Assembly: GCA_937910385.1 (NCBI GenBank)
Contig: CALEPT010000151.1
Span: 1 to 25,123, forward strand
Direction of reading: 5' to 3'
DNA: 25,123 bases
DNA from: an uncultured Ruminococcus sp.
GTDB lineage: Bacteria > Bacillota > Clostridia > Oscillospirales > Ruminococcaceae
A program made the position numbers and the translations under genes. Below, piece after piece: positions 8,212-15,245 of the stretch. The notes beneath the pieces are model-generated. The model had not been told where the DNA came from. It saw only the letters and a list, made by a program, of their open reading frames with translations, and made no database searches. Positions within the stretch are counted from its first letter, which is position 1; the number at the start of each line of letters is the position of its first letter.

Positions 8212-9189
8212 TCAGCCTTTGAAGTATTGTATTTTCCTGAAGGAGTCATCAATAATGCCCCTTATGGCAGCTTCACTCTTCTCAAAAATATCGAGCTGAG
8301 CCATAAGCTGCAGAGCTCGCAGGCGGCACTGCTGCGGAGTTTTGCCGCGAAAATACGGTTTTTCACTGTAGAAGTCGGTCAGATATCTCACCGCGAGCTC
8401 TCCGACGGCATAGAGGATACCGCAGTAGAGGGATTCCTCCTCGGCAGCGGCAAGAACTCCGCCCAGTCCCTCCGCAAAGCCCTCTGTGACTTTTTTGATC
8501 CTCGATATATCCGCAGGCAGCCCGCTTACAGAGCGTATCATATCGCCAAAATCGAACGCTGCATATCCCTCCATGGAAGTATCGAGGTCAATGACAGTAT
8601 ACCGCTCTCCTATTATGACATTATCTGCTTTGGCATCGCCGTGAATATTCCGCTTGGGAACTGACCCGAAAGCCTTTGAAAGCTTCTCTCCGAGTGTCCA
8701 CAAGCGCAACATCAAAGCTCTGTCAGCTCTGCCGCCTGAGAGCAGCTCCAGACGTGAAAAATATGCTGTGTAGTCGTGGAAATGCTCTATCGGCTCGGTG
8801 AGCTTTACGTCCTCGATAATACGCAGGAAAGCGCCGAAAGCCGTTCCGATGAGGCTGTCGTCATCTGCTTGCGGAGACTGCTCCGACCCGATATACTCAT
8901 ACATTCGCCACACCTCGCCGCCGACGGTAACATAATTCTGAGCGTTCGCCGTCAGATAGTGCGGAATGCGCACAGCTTCGTCCGATAGCGCAAAGGCGGC
9001 TTCGATACGGCTTATATTCTCCATGACCTCCTGCGGTCTGTGGAACACCTCACGATTCAGAGATTGCAGGATATAGCGCTTTCCTCCGCACGAGGCAAGA
9101 AATGTGCGATTGATGTGACCGCTTTTAAGCTCTGTCAGGAATCCGGGCAGCGAAAGCCCGAAAAGCACAGGTATCCTTTCTGTATCCAT
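8212..9189 (-). CDS. APH-fold phosphotransferase, N-acetylhexosamine 1-kinase-like
   Basis: A 325-residue cytoplasmic protein with the aminoglycoside phosphotransferase / choline kinase fold. The catalytic loop is HGDAKADN (H183, D185, N190) and the metal-binding motif is IDLDT (D201, D203). The N-terminal pattern (SGHINRTF, YILQSLN..VF, EVMENI) resembles the N-acetylhexosamine 1-kinase (NahK) branch rather than antibiotic kinases, so an amino-sugar kinase is the best guess; this is from motif memory only. Start ATG at 9189 with AAGGAAGG 9 nt upstream. The ribosome-site region is a small tandem duplication (TTTAAGGAAG twice, about 9201-9221). No room for a separate promoter lies after the hairpin at 9228, so expression probably depends on readthrough from the upstream UPF0210 gene. 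Confidence 0.82.
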   Translation of the reverse strand: MDTERIPVLFGLSLPGFLTELKSGHINRTFLASCGGKRYILQSLNREVFHRPQEVMENISRIEAAFALSDEAVRIPHYLTANAQNYVTVGGEVWRMYEYIGSEQSPQADDDSLIGTAFGAFLRIIEDVKLTEPIEHFHDYTAYFSRLELLSGGRADRALMLRLWTLGEKLSKAFGSVPKRNIHGDAKADNVIIGERYTVIDLDTSMEGYAAFDFGDMIRSVSGLPADISRIKKVTEGFAEGLGGVLAAAEEESLYCGILYAVGELAVRYLTDFYSEKPYFRGKTPQQCRLRALQLMAQLDIFEKSEAAIRGIIDDSFRKIQYFKG

Positions 9190-9227
9190 AATATCACGCC
9201 TTCCTTAAAGCTTCCTTAAATGCAAAT

Positions 9228-9249
9228 GAGCCGGATCTGAGTCCGGCTC
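9228..9249 (-). terminator. Hairpin after the UPF0210 gene, probable leaky terminator
   Basis: An 8-bp perfect stem GAGCCGGA/TCCGGCTC with a 6-nt loop starts 7 nt after the UPF0210 stop codon. On the minus strand it is followed by ATTTGCATTT, a weak T-tract, so partial readthrough into the kinase-like gene is plausible. Confidence 0.55.
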
Positions 9250-9256
9250 TGCAGCA

Positions 9257-10615
9257 TCAGTTTTTCAGGCTCTGCATCGGCGCGGGGATACGTCCGCCGC
9301 GGTTGATGAACTTTGCAGGCGACTTCTCCCTCACGGGCATTACAGGTCCGCTTCCGAGGAGACCGCCAAATTCGAGGGTCTCACCCTCCTTCTTGCCGAC
9401 AGCCGGGATAAGGCGGACTGCCGTCGTCTTGGAATTGACCATTCCGATAGCAGCCTCGTCAGCGATAATTGCGGAAATAGTCTCGGGAGTGATATCCCCC
9501 GGAACAACTATCATATCCAGTCCGACCGAGCAGACTGCGGTCATCGCTTCGAGTTTCTCAAGGCTGAGGACGCCTGCCATCGCAGCATCTATCATACCCG
9601 CGTCCTCGGATACGGGAATGAAAGCGCCCGAAAGTCCTCCGACGGTAGATGAAGCCATGACGCCTCCCTTCTTCACCGCATCGTTGAGCATTGCAAGGCA
9701 GGCAGTAGTTCCGTGAGTACCGCACATTTCAAGACCCATCTCCTCAAGGATATGCGCAACACTGTCTCCGATAGCGGGAGTAGGCGCGAGTGAGAGGTCC
9801 ACGATCCCGAATGGCACGCCGAGCAGCTCAGAGGCTCTTGCACCGACGAGCTGACCCATTCTCGTTATCTTGAAAGCCGTTTTCTTTATCACGTCGGCTA
9901 TCTCGTTTATAGAGGCATCGGGGTACTTAGTAAGCGCCGCACGGACAACTCCGGGACCGGAAACTCCGACGTGTATCTCACAGTCCGGCTCGCCTACACC
10001 GTGGAAGGCTCCAGCCATAAAGGGATTATCCTCAACGGCATTGCAGAATACAACGAGCTTCGCGGGACCAATACAGTCGCGGTCGGCAGTTCTCTCAGCT
10101 GACTCCTTGACTATCTCTCCCATGAGCTTAACAGCGTCCATATTAATGCCCGATTTTGTTGAGCCGATATTTACCGAAGAGCATATATTCTCAGTCACAT
10201 CGAGAGCCTCGGGGATAGAGCGTATCAGCGCCATATCGCCTGCGGAAAAACCCTTATGTACCAATGCGGAATAGCCTCCGATGAAGTTTACTCCGCAGGT
10301 GTCGGCAGCTCTCTGCAAAGCTTTTGCGAATTTAACAGGATCGCCGTGCGGACAAGCTGCTGCAAGCATGGCGATAGGAGTGACCGAGATCCTCTTATTG
10401 ATGATCGGAATGCCATATTCCTTTTCTATCTGCTGACCGACGGGGACAAGGCGCTCTGCCTTGGTCACTATCTTCTCATACACCTTATCGCAGGCACGGT
10501 CGATATCGGTATCTATGCAGTCAAGGAGCGAGATACCCATTGTCGTCGTTCTGATGTCAAGGCACTCGTCCTGTATCATTCTTATTGTTTCAAGTATGTT
10601 ATATACATTAAGCAT
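9257..10615 (-). CDS. UPF0210 (DUF711 / PFL) family protein
   Basis: A 452-residue cytoplasmic protein recognised by its N-terminus (LETIRMIQDECLDIRTTTMG), the segment KRISVTPIAM and glycine-rich stretches such as GVSGPGVVR. The family is widespread in Firmicutes and structurally studied, but its reaction is not established. It is almost always paired with a small ACT-domain protein, as here: that gene ends 44 nt upstream. The length is normal for the family. ATG at 10615 has GAAAGGAG 7 nt upstream. The conserved pairing suggests the ACT protein senses a small ligand for the UPF0210 protein (inference). Confidence 0.92.
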   Translation of the reverse strand: MLNVYNILETIRMIQDECLDIRTTTMGISLLDCIDTDIDRACDKVYEKIVTKAERLVPVGQQIEKEYGIPIINKRISVTPIAMLAAACPHGDPVKFAKALQRAADTCGVNFIGGYSALVHKGFSAGDMALIRSIPEALDVTENICSSVNIGSTKSGINMDAVKLMGEIVKESAERTADRDCIGPAKLVVFCNAVEDNPFMAGAFHGVGEPDCEIHVGVSGPGVVRAALTKYPDASINEIADVIKKTAFKITRMGQLVGARASELLGVPFGIVDLSLAPTPAIGDSVAHILEEMGLEMCGTHGTTACLAMLNDAVKKGGVMASSTVGGLSGAFIPVSEDAGMIDAAMAGVLSLEKLEAMTAVCSVGLDMIVVPGDITPETISAIIADEAAIGMVNSKTTAVRLIPAVGKKEGETLEFGGLLGSGPVMPVREKSPAKFINRGGRIPAPMQSLKN

Positions 10616-10659
10616 TGAACTGCTCCTTTCAAATTTGATCCGGAATTGGCAGATCCGAA

Positions 10660-10929
10660 TTATACAGAATGCATTGAGTTAAAAATATCCTCGTGCATTG
10701 TATGTATAGAAAGTCCGAGCTCCTTGCCGAGATTTGTCATTCTGTCAACGAGCTCCGAGAAATCTCCGTTTATGGCGGAAATATCAACAAGCATTATCAT
10801 TGCGAACATATCCTGCAGAACGCTTTGTGTGACTTCGATAACGTTTACGTTATATTCGGCGCATATACCGCTTACCTTGTGAAGAATGCCCACGGTATCC
10901 TTACCTATTACGGTTACAACTGCTCTCAT
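10660..10929 (-). CDS. ACT-domain protein, UPF0237 family (GcvR-like)
   Basis: An 89-residue protein made of one ACT domain: MRAVVTVIGKDTVGILHKVS at the N-terminus is the first strand and ligand loop (GKDTVGI), and IEVTQSVLQDMFAMIMLVDI the next strands. ACT domains bind amino acids or similar ligands and pair as dimers. It is the first gene of a two-gene unit with the UPF0210 protein. Start ATG at 10929 with GGAGG about 9 nt upstream. The leader is about 45 nt from the proximal promoter at 10982. Confidence 0.93.
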   Translation of the reverse strand: MRAVVTVIGKDTVGILHKVSGICAEYNVNVIEVTQSVLQDMFAMIMLVDISAINGDFSELVDRMTNLGKELGLSIHTMHEDIFNSMHSV

Positions 10930-10981
10930 AAAAATTTACCTCCGTTTATATTACGCGGCAAAGTTCCGCGTGATCGTTGTA

Positions 10982-11010
10982 ATTATAACATATAATCGTG
11001 AAAAAATCAA
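10982..11010 (-). promoter_or_regulatory. Proximal promoter of the ACT/UPF0210 operon
   Basis: On the minus strand TTGATT (11005-11010), 17 bp, TATAAT (10982-10987), with TG before the -10. It lies in the first copy of the tandem repeat 10983-11160. Confidence 0.82.
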
Positions 11011-11160
11011 CCTGCGCGGAGTGATATTTCCGTTTTTTTCATCTTCGGCGCGAAAACGGCTGCGCGAGCCTCGCGCTTATAACATATAATCGTGAAAAAA
11101 TCAACGGGTGTGAAGAGATATTTCCCATTTTTTCATCTTCGGCGCGAAGATGGCGCGAGG
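10983..11160. repeat. Imperfect tandem duplication (~94-bp period) carrying the promoter
   Basis: Copy 1 (10983-11076) and copy 2 (11077 to about 11160) share an identical first 29 bp beginning TTATAACATATAATCGTG, and a second identical block of about 22 bp ending in CTTCGGCGCGAA. Between them there is scattered divergence with one indel, and copy 2 lacks the end of copy 1, where GCGCGAG-C-CTCGCGC forms a 7-bp hairpin (about 11062-11076). The 309-bp gap between the divergent ACT and PHP genes (10930-11238) contains this duplication, three promoters and no gene. Confidence 0.85.
11076..11104 (-). promoter_or_regulatory. Distal, duplicated promoter copy of the ACT/UPF0210 operon
   Basis: Second copy of the same promoter, 94 bp further upstream: TTGATT (11099-11104), 17 bp, TATAAG (11076-11081). 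The last -10 base is altered from T to G, so it is probably weaker. Confidence 0.6.
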
Positions 11161-11177
11161 CATTCAGACAAAAAATC

Positions 11178-11206
11178 TTGATTTATACAAGATCATATGT
11201 TATAAT
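11178..11206 (+). promoter_or_regulatory. Promoter of the PHP / Lrp / aminotransferase / ispE cluster
   Basis: TTGATT (11178-11183), 17 bp, TATAAT (11201-11206), with TG one base before the -10. It lies 32 bp upstream of the PHP gene start at 11239. Confidence 0.85.
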
Positions 11207-11238
11207 GTAATTTAAAGTATCATAAGGAGATGACTGCC

Positions 11239-12084
11239 ATGAACCTTATCGACTGTCACACGCATACACAGTTCTCGGTGGACTCTGAGGCAAATATAGA
11301 TCAATGCATACAGCGTGCCGCCGAGCTCGGACTCGCAGCCTACGCCATAACCGACCACTGTGAATGCAACCGCTGGTACTCTCAGGAGCATTATCCCGGC
11401 GAAACAACATATCAGTACTTCAACTTCGGCATAGACTTTGAAAGCTCCGTCTCCGCCGTTACCGAGCTGAAAGAACGTTATAACGGAAAGCTGAATCTCA
11501 TCTGCGGCACGGAAATGGGTCAGGCTACTCATGATCTTGAAATTGCAGAAAAAATCGTCAGCGACCCGCGGCTGGACTTCGTTCTTGCCTCAATGCACCA
11601 GCTTCCAAAAACCGAGGACTTCTGCTTCATCGACTACAGTCACTGCAGCGAGAAAGACATTTACGCCCTCTGCCGCCGCTACTTTGAGGAAATATACAAG
11701 CTTTGCGTCTGGGGAAAATTCGATATACTTGGACATCTGACCTATTTTCTGCGCTACATGAGCAAGGTAGGTATAAATCCTGATATAAGCCGATTTGACG
11801 ACATTATCGCAGACTCGTTCCGCCTGCTCGCACACAGCGGCAAGGGTATCGAGATAAATACCTCGGGACTGCGGCAAGGCTTCGGCGATACCTTCCCCAG
11901 TTTGAAATATGTCAGGCTGTTCCGCGACCTCGGCGGAGAGGTCATCTCGATAGGCTCGGACTCTCACACGGCAGAGGATATCGGCGCGGACGTTGATAAA
12001 GGCGCGCAGATAGCCGCAGCGGCGGGCTTTACCCGACTGTGCTATTTCAAGGAGCGCAAGCCGCAGTTCATAAGCATAATTTAA
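11239..12084 (+). CDS. PHP-domain histidinol-phosphatase-like protein
   Basis: A 281-residue cytoplasmic metal-dependent phosphoesterase of the PHP superfamily. Metal-binding motifs in order are DCHTHTQFS (H7, H9), AITDHCE, GTEMG, LASMHQLP, ILGHLTYFLR and IGSDSHTAEDIG near the C-terminus. This set and length fit the HisJ/HisK-type histidinol-phosphate phosphatase of histidine synthesis, though no other his gene is nearby and other phosphate ester substrates are possible. An in-frame ATG at 11230 directly abuts AAGGAG and is too close; the ATG at 11239 has 9-nt spacing and gives the usual MNLIDCHTH start. It is first in a plus-strand run of five genes. Confidence 0.88.
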   Translation: MNLIDCHTHTQFSVDSEANIDQCIQRAAELGLAAYAITDHCECNRWYSQEHYPGETTYQYFNFGIDFESSVSAVTELKERYNGKLNLICGTEMGQATHDLEIAEKIVSDPRLDFVLASMHQLPKTEDFCFIDYSHCSEKDIYALCRRYFEEIYKLCVWGKFDILGHLTYFLRYMSKVGINPDISRFDDIIADSFRLLAHSGKGIEINTSGLRQGFGDTFPSLKYVRLFRDLGGEVISIGSDSHTAEDIGADVDKGAQIAAAAGFTRLCYFKERKPQFISII

Positions 12085-12107
12085 TTCGGAATTAGGAATT
12101 CCGAATT
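12083..12107 (+). repeat. 11-bp inverted repeat at the PHP gene end
   Basis: AATTCGGAATT / AATTCCGAATT with a 3-nt AGG loop, overlapping the PHP stop codon and ending 25 bp before the Lrp start. There is no T-run after it, so it looks more like an mRNA-processing or partial-attenuation hairpin, or a regulator site, than a strong terminator. Confidence 0.7.
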
Positions 12108-12131
12108 TATACAATGAAAGGAATGTGAGTC

Positions 12132-12611
12132 ATGAAAAACGAAATAATCAGGATATTACAGCAGAACGCCCGTATCTCAAATACGGCGCTCGGAGAAATG
12201 CTCGGGATAGCTCCCGAGGCGGCGGCAGCCGAGATAAAAAAGCTTGAGGACGAGGGCGTTATCCGCGGATACAGCGTCATACTCGACGACGACAAGTACG
12301 ACAAGTCCACTGTCTACGCGACTATCGAGCTTAAGATCACCCCCCACCGCGACAGCGGCTTCGACGATATTGCAAAGATAATCATGATGTACGACGAGGT
12401 GGAGAGCGTGAGCCTTATGTCCTCCGGCGCATACGACCTTGCGGTCGAGGTGAAGGGCAGCAACCTCAAGGACGTTGCGTTCTTCGTTTCAGAGCGTCTG
12501 TCCACTATCGAGGGTGTTCTATCGACCTCCACACACTTCATTCTGAAAAAATACAAGGAAAAGGGCATTTTCATCGACGGTGAAGAGCCCGACGAAAGGG
12601 GACTCGGCTGA
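12132..12611 (+). CDS. Lrp/AsnC family transcriptional regulator
   Basis: A 159-residue DNA-binding protein. Residues 1-50 form the winged helix-turn-helix (IIRILQQNARISNTALGEML, EIKKLEDEGVIRGYSVIL). Residues about 62-140 form the RAM ligand-binding and oligomerisation domain (ATIELKI, VESVSLMSSGAYDLAVEVKG, TSTHFILKKY). These regulators sense amino acids and often control the adjacent transaminase. The gene ends 2 nt before the aminotransferase start, so the two are probably translationally coupled. Control of this operon, including itself, is likely but not shown. A GAAAGGAATG ribosome site precedes the ATG. Confidence 0.93.
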   Translation: MKNEIIRILQQNARISNTALGEMLGIAPEAAAAEIKKLEDEGVIRGYSVILDDDKYDKSTVYATIELKITPHRDSGFDDIAKIIMMYDEVESVSLMSSGAYDLAVEVKGSNLKDVAFFVSERLSTIEGVLSTSTHFILKKYKEKGIFIDGEEPDERGLG

Positions 12612-12613
12612 TC

Positions 12614-13801
12614 GTGATAGATTACGATAAGGTCCTTTCGGACAAGATAAAGAAAATGAAGCCCTCGGGCATACGCAAATTCTTCGATATAGCAGGCACT
12701 ATGGAGGGCGTTATCAGCCTCGGCGTAGGTGAACCCGATTTTTCAACTCCGTGGGTCATCAGAAAGGCTGCGATACAGGTCCTCGAGCGAAAGCACATCG
12801 TCTACGGTCCGAATAAGGGACTGGCGCCGTTGAGGACGGAGATTTCCAGGAAAATAGAGAAAAAGCACGGCATAAGCTACGATCCTGACAATGAGCTTAT
12901 AGTGACGGTCGGCGGCTCGGAGGCTATAGACCTCGCCCTGCGCGGTATCATCGACCCCGGCGACGAGGTGCTCGTGGTAGAGCCCTGTTTCGTCTGTTAC
13001 GCTCCGCTCGTAGAGCTTGCCGGGGGCGTGGCGATTCCCGTTCCTACGCGGATAGAGAACAGCTTCAAGCTCACCGTAGAGGACTTTGCGGACAAGGTGA
13101 CCGAGCGCACGAAGATGATAATAATGCCGTTCCCGAACAACCCCACGGGCGCTATCATGACCCGCAAGGACTTGGAGCCCATTGCGGACTTCCTGCGTGA
13201 TACAAACATCATGGTGCTCTCGGACGAGATATACTCCGAGCTGACCTACGGCAGAAAGCATTTCTCAATAATCGAGCTCGACGGAATGAGAGAAAGAACT
13301 ATCTACGTAAACGGATTCTCAAAGGCTTATGCCATGACGGGCTGGCGTCTCGGCTACGCGGCGGCTCCCGAACCGATACTCTCTCAGATAGCAAAGATAC
13401 ATCAGTATGGGATAATGTGCAGTCCTTACATAAGCCAGAACGCCGCAGTGGAGGCGCTGACCTCATGCGACGCAGAGGTCGCCAAAATGGTTGACGAGTA
13501 CAATGTCCGCCGCCGCTATCTCGTGAGCGAATTCAACCGTCTCGGACTGACCTGCTTCAATCCCGAGGGCGCATTTTATGTGTTCCCTTGCATAAAGAGC
13601 ACAGGGCTTTCAAGTGACGAATTCTGCGAGAGACTGCTCTATGAGGAGAAGGTCGCGGCAGTTCCGGGAAGTGCATTCGGAGCGTCGGGAGAGGGCTATA
13701 TACGCATATCCTATGCATATTCACTCAAACACCTTATGGAGGCTATGGGCAGGATAGAAAAATTCCTGAAAAAGCTGGAGGCAGAACGAAATGAAGGTTA
13801 A
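12614..13801 (+). CDS. PLP-dependent class I/II aminotransferase
   Basis: A 395-residue fold-type I transaminase. Motifs are GVGEPDF (37-43), NNPTG (175-179), SDEIY (203-207), FSKAYAMTGWR with the PLP lysine K237 and R245, and a C-terminal carboxylate-binding arginine region (YIRISYA). It resembles the AspC/aromatic-aminotransferase subgroup common in Firmicutes; the amino acid acted on cannot be told. GTG start at 12614 with an AAAGGGG site 11 nt upstream, only 2 nt after the Lrp stop. Its last 11 nt overlap the start of ispE. Lrp regulator plus aminotransferase is a recurrent pairing, pointing to control by amino-acid supply. Confidence 0.93.
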   Translation: MIDYDKVLSDKIKKMKPSGIRKFFDIAGTMEGVISLGVGEPDFSTPWVIRKAAIQVLERKHIVYGPNKGLAPLRTEISRKIEKKHGISYDPDNELIVTVGGSEAIDLALRGIIDPGDEVLVVEPCFVCYAPLVELAGGVAIPVPTRIENSFKLTVEDFADKVTERTKMIIMPFPNNPTGAIMTRKDLEPIADFLRDTNIMVLSDEIYSELTYGRKHFSIIELDGMRERTIYVNGFSKAYAMTGWRLGYAAAPEPILSQIAKIHQYGIMCSPYISQNAAVEALTSCDAEVAKMVDEYNVRRRYLVSEFNRLGLTCFNPEGAFYVFPCIKSTGLSSDEFCERLLYEEKVAAVPGSAFGASGEGYIRISYAYSLKHLMEAMGRIEKFLKKLEAERNEG

Positions 13802-14654
13802 AGCTGCGGCGAAAATAAACCTTGCGCTCGATGTTGTGGGAGTTCTCCCGAACGGCTACCACGCGATAAAAAGTGTTTTTCAGACGGTCGGCATTTACGA
13901 TGAGGTGACTGTCGAGCTGACCGATAGAGGCATCATCGAGCTCACCTGCGATCAGCCAGCGGCGCTTGCTAAGTCCGACCATATTCCCTGCGATGAGCGG
14001 AATATCGCCTATAAGGCAGCGCGACTGTTCCTTGATGAGAATCGGCTCAGTACAGGGTGCAGGATACATATCAAAAAGGGCATTCCCTCGCAGGCAGGCA
14101 TGGGCGGCGGCAGCACCGACGCTGCGGCTGTCCTGTACTGTCTTGGCAGACTCACGGGTAAAAGCATTTCCGCGCCCGAGCGGCTCGGGGCGGACGTTCC
14201 GTTCTTCCTCACGGGCTCTGCTGCATACATTGAGGGTATCGGCGAGAGGATAACTCCCCTGCCCGATTATTCGGGCAGGATACTCGTTATTGCGAAGGGG
14301 GCTCAGGGGGTCTCGACCGCCGAGGCGTACCGCGCCATAGATGAACTTTCCGAGCCGGTCCACCCTGATGTGAGTGGACTTGTCCGCGCGATGAAGATGG
14401 CTCCCGACGAGGCGTACAAGTATTTCGGAAATCTGTTCGAGGAGGCTGTAGAGCTTTCTGAGGTGGAGGACATAAAGAGCTCAATGCTCACGGGCGGAGC
14501 GCTTGCAGCTGTGATGACAGGCAGCGGCTCGGCAGTATTCGGGCTTTTCACTGACAAAGCAGCGGCTGAAAAATGCTCCGCGGCGCTTATGGATAGGAGC
14601 TATTTTGCCAGTGTATGTGAGACTGTCCGCGACTCATTCACGGAAATCAGATAG
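13791..14654 (+). CDS. ispE: 4-diphosphocytidyl-2-C-methyl-D-erythritol kinase (IspE)
   Basis: A 287-residue GHMP-family kinase that phosphorylates CDP-methylerythritol in the non-mevalonate isoprenoid pathway. Motifs are AKINLALDVVG (7-17) followed by GYH, the glycine-rich ATP loop GMGGGSTDAAA (103-113), LGADVPFFL (132-140), and a C-terminal MTGSGSAVFGLF. The region between ATP loop and GADVP is shorter than in many IspE proteins, but all key motifs are present. The start overlaps the aminotransferase end by 11 nt, indicating coupled translation. Genes of unrelated pathways (transaminase, isoprenoid) share the operon. Confidence 0.95.
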   Translation: MKVKAAAKINLALDVVGVLPNGYHAIKSVFQTVGIYDEVTVELTDRGIIELTCDQPAALAKSDHIPCDERNIAYKAARLFLDENRLSTGCRIHIKKGIPSQAGMGGGSTDAAAVLYCLGRLTGKSISAPERLGADVPFFLTGSAAYIEGIGERITPLPDYSGRILVIAKGAQGVSTAEAYRAIDELSEPVHPDVSGLVRAMKMAPDEAYKYFGNLFEEAVELSEVEDIKSSMLTGGALAAVMTGSGSAVFGLFTDKAAAEKCSAALMDRSYFASVCETVRDSFTEIR

Positions 14655-14668
14655 TGGAGGAAACGGAA

Positions 14669-15136
14669 ATGAAGCGAATCTTTACGGCTGCTCTTACCGC
14701 CGCGCTGCTCTTCCTTCTCACGGGCTGCAAGGACGGAAAGACGGAGGACTTCACCGTCACGGTGCGCAACATCACGGGAGCACAGATATCAGGGATAACG
14801 ATGTACCCCGAAAACGGAACGATAGACTCGACAAACAGGCTCTCGGAGAATCTCCCGACCGGCAGTGAGGTGAGCATCTCGTTCGGAGCGCTCACCGAGG
14901 ATGAGATCTCAAAGGGCTTTGCAATAACAGCATATAACGCCGAGGACGGCACGAGCGGTGATCTCAGTCAGCTTCATCTGAAAAACGGCTCTAAGCTGAC
15001 CCTTTATACCGATGATTGGGGACTCGCCGCCGCCGTCGATATGACTGATGACGAAGTAAACGAGCTCTATGAGCGCGACCACGCAGATTACATCGCGGCT
15101 CAGACTGAGGCTGCTTCTGAAAATACTGATAATTAA
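14669..15136 (+). CDS. Small secreted lipoprotein, function unknown
   Basis: A 155-residue protein with a lipoprotein signal: MKRIF basic start, hydrophobic core and lipobox LTGC with lipidated C20. The mature part (ITGAQISGITMYPENG, LPTGSEVSISFG, DWGLAAAVDMTDDEVNELYE) looks like a single beta-rich domain; no family was recognised. An in-frame GTG at 14654 overlaps the ribosome site and the ispE stop, so the ATG at 14669 (8 nt after GGAGG) is the start. It is the last gene of the plus-strand run. Confidence 0.85.
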   Translation: MKRIFTAALTAALLFLLTGCKDGKTEDFTVTVRNITGAQISGITMYPENGTIDSTNRLSENLPTGSEVSISFGALTEDEISKGFAITAYNAEDGTSGDLSQLHLKNGSKLTLYTDDWGLAAAVDMTDDEVNELYERDHADYIAAQTEAASENTDN

Positions 15137-15144
15137 TGTGTCCT

Positions 15145-15230
15145 CAATAACCACCGTCAGACGGTTATTGCCCTGAAAGGCAAAACAAGCAGACATTAAT
15201 TAAAAAAGAGGCGATCCACGCCTCTTTTTT
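15145..15230. terminator. Bidirectional terminator between convergent operons, with accessory hairpin
   Basis: The main hairpin (15202-15230) has AAAAAAGAGGCG pairing with CGCCTCTTTTTT around a 5-nt loop, giving a T-run on both strands; it serves the lipoprotein gene on the plus strand and the histidine kinase on the minus strand. An extra 8-bp hairpin CAATAACC/GGTTATTG lies at 15145-15170. Confidence 0.92.
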
Positions 15231-15245
15231 GTATGCTTTAAGCTG

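Noticed and set aside
8212..9189. Aminoglycoside resistance kinase
   Set aside because: The fold is shared, but the N-terminal pattern (GHINRTF, YILQSLN, VMENI) points to the sugar-kinase branch, and nothing in the context suggests resistance.
10983..11160. CRISPR array
   Set aside because: Only two imperfect copies with a ~94-bp period and homology continuing across the whole unit, so it is a tandem duplication, not repeat-spacer structure. No CRISPR-like array was seen elsewhere in the window.
11230..11238. Upstream ATG as start of the PHP gene
   Set aside because: It directly abuts the AAGGAG ribosome site; the ATG at 11239 has proper spacing and the usual family N-terminus.
12083..12107. 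Strong terminator separating the PHP gene from the Lrp operon
   Set aside because: Perfect hairpin but no T-tract, and no promoter fits in the 25 bp before the Lrp gene, so cotranscription is more likely.
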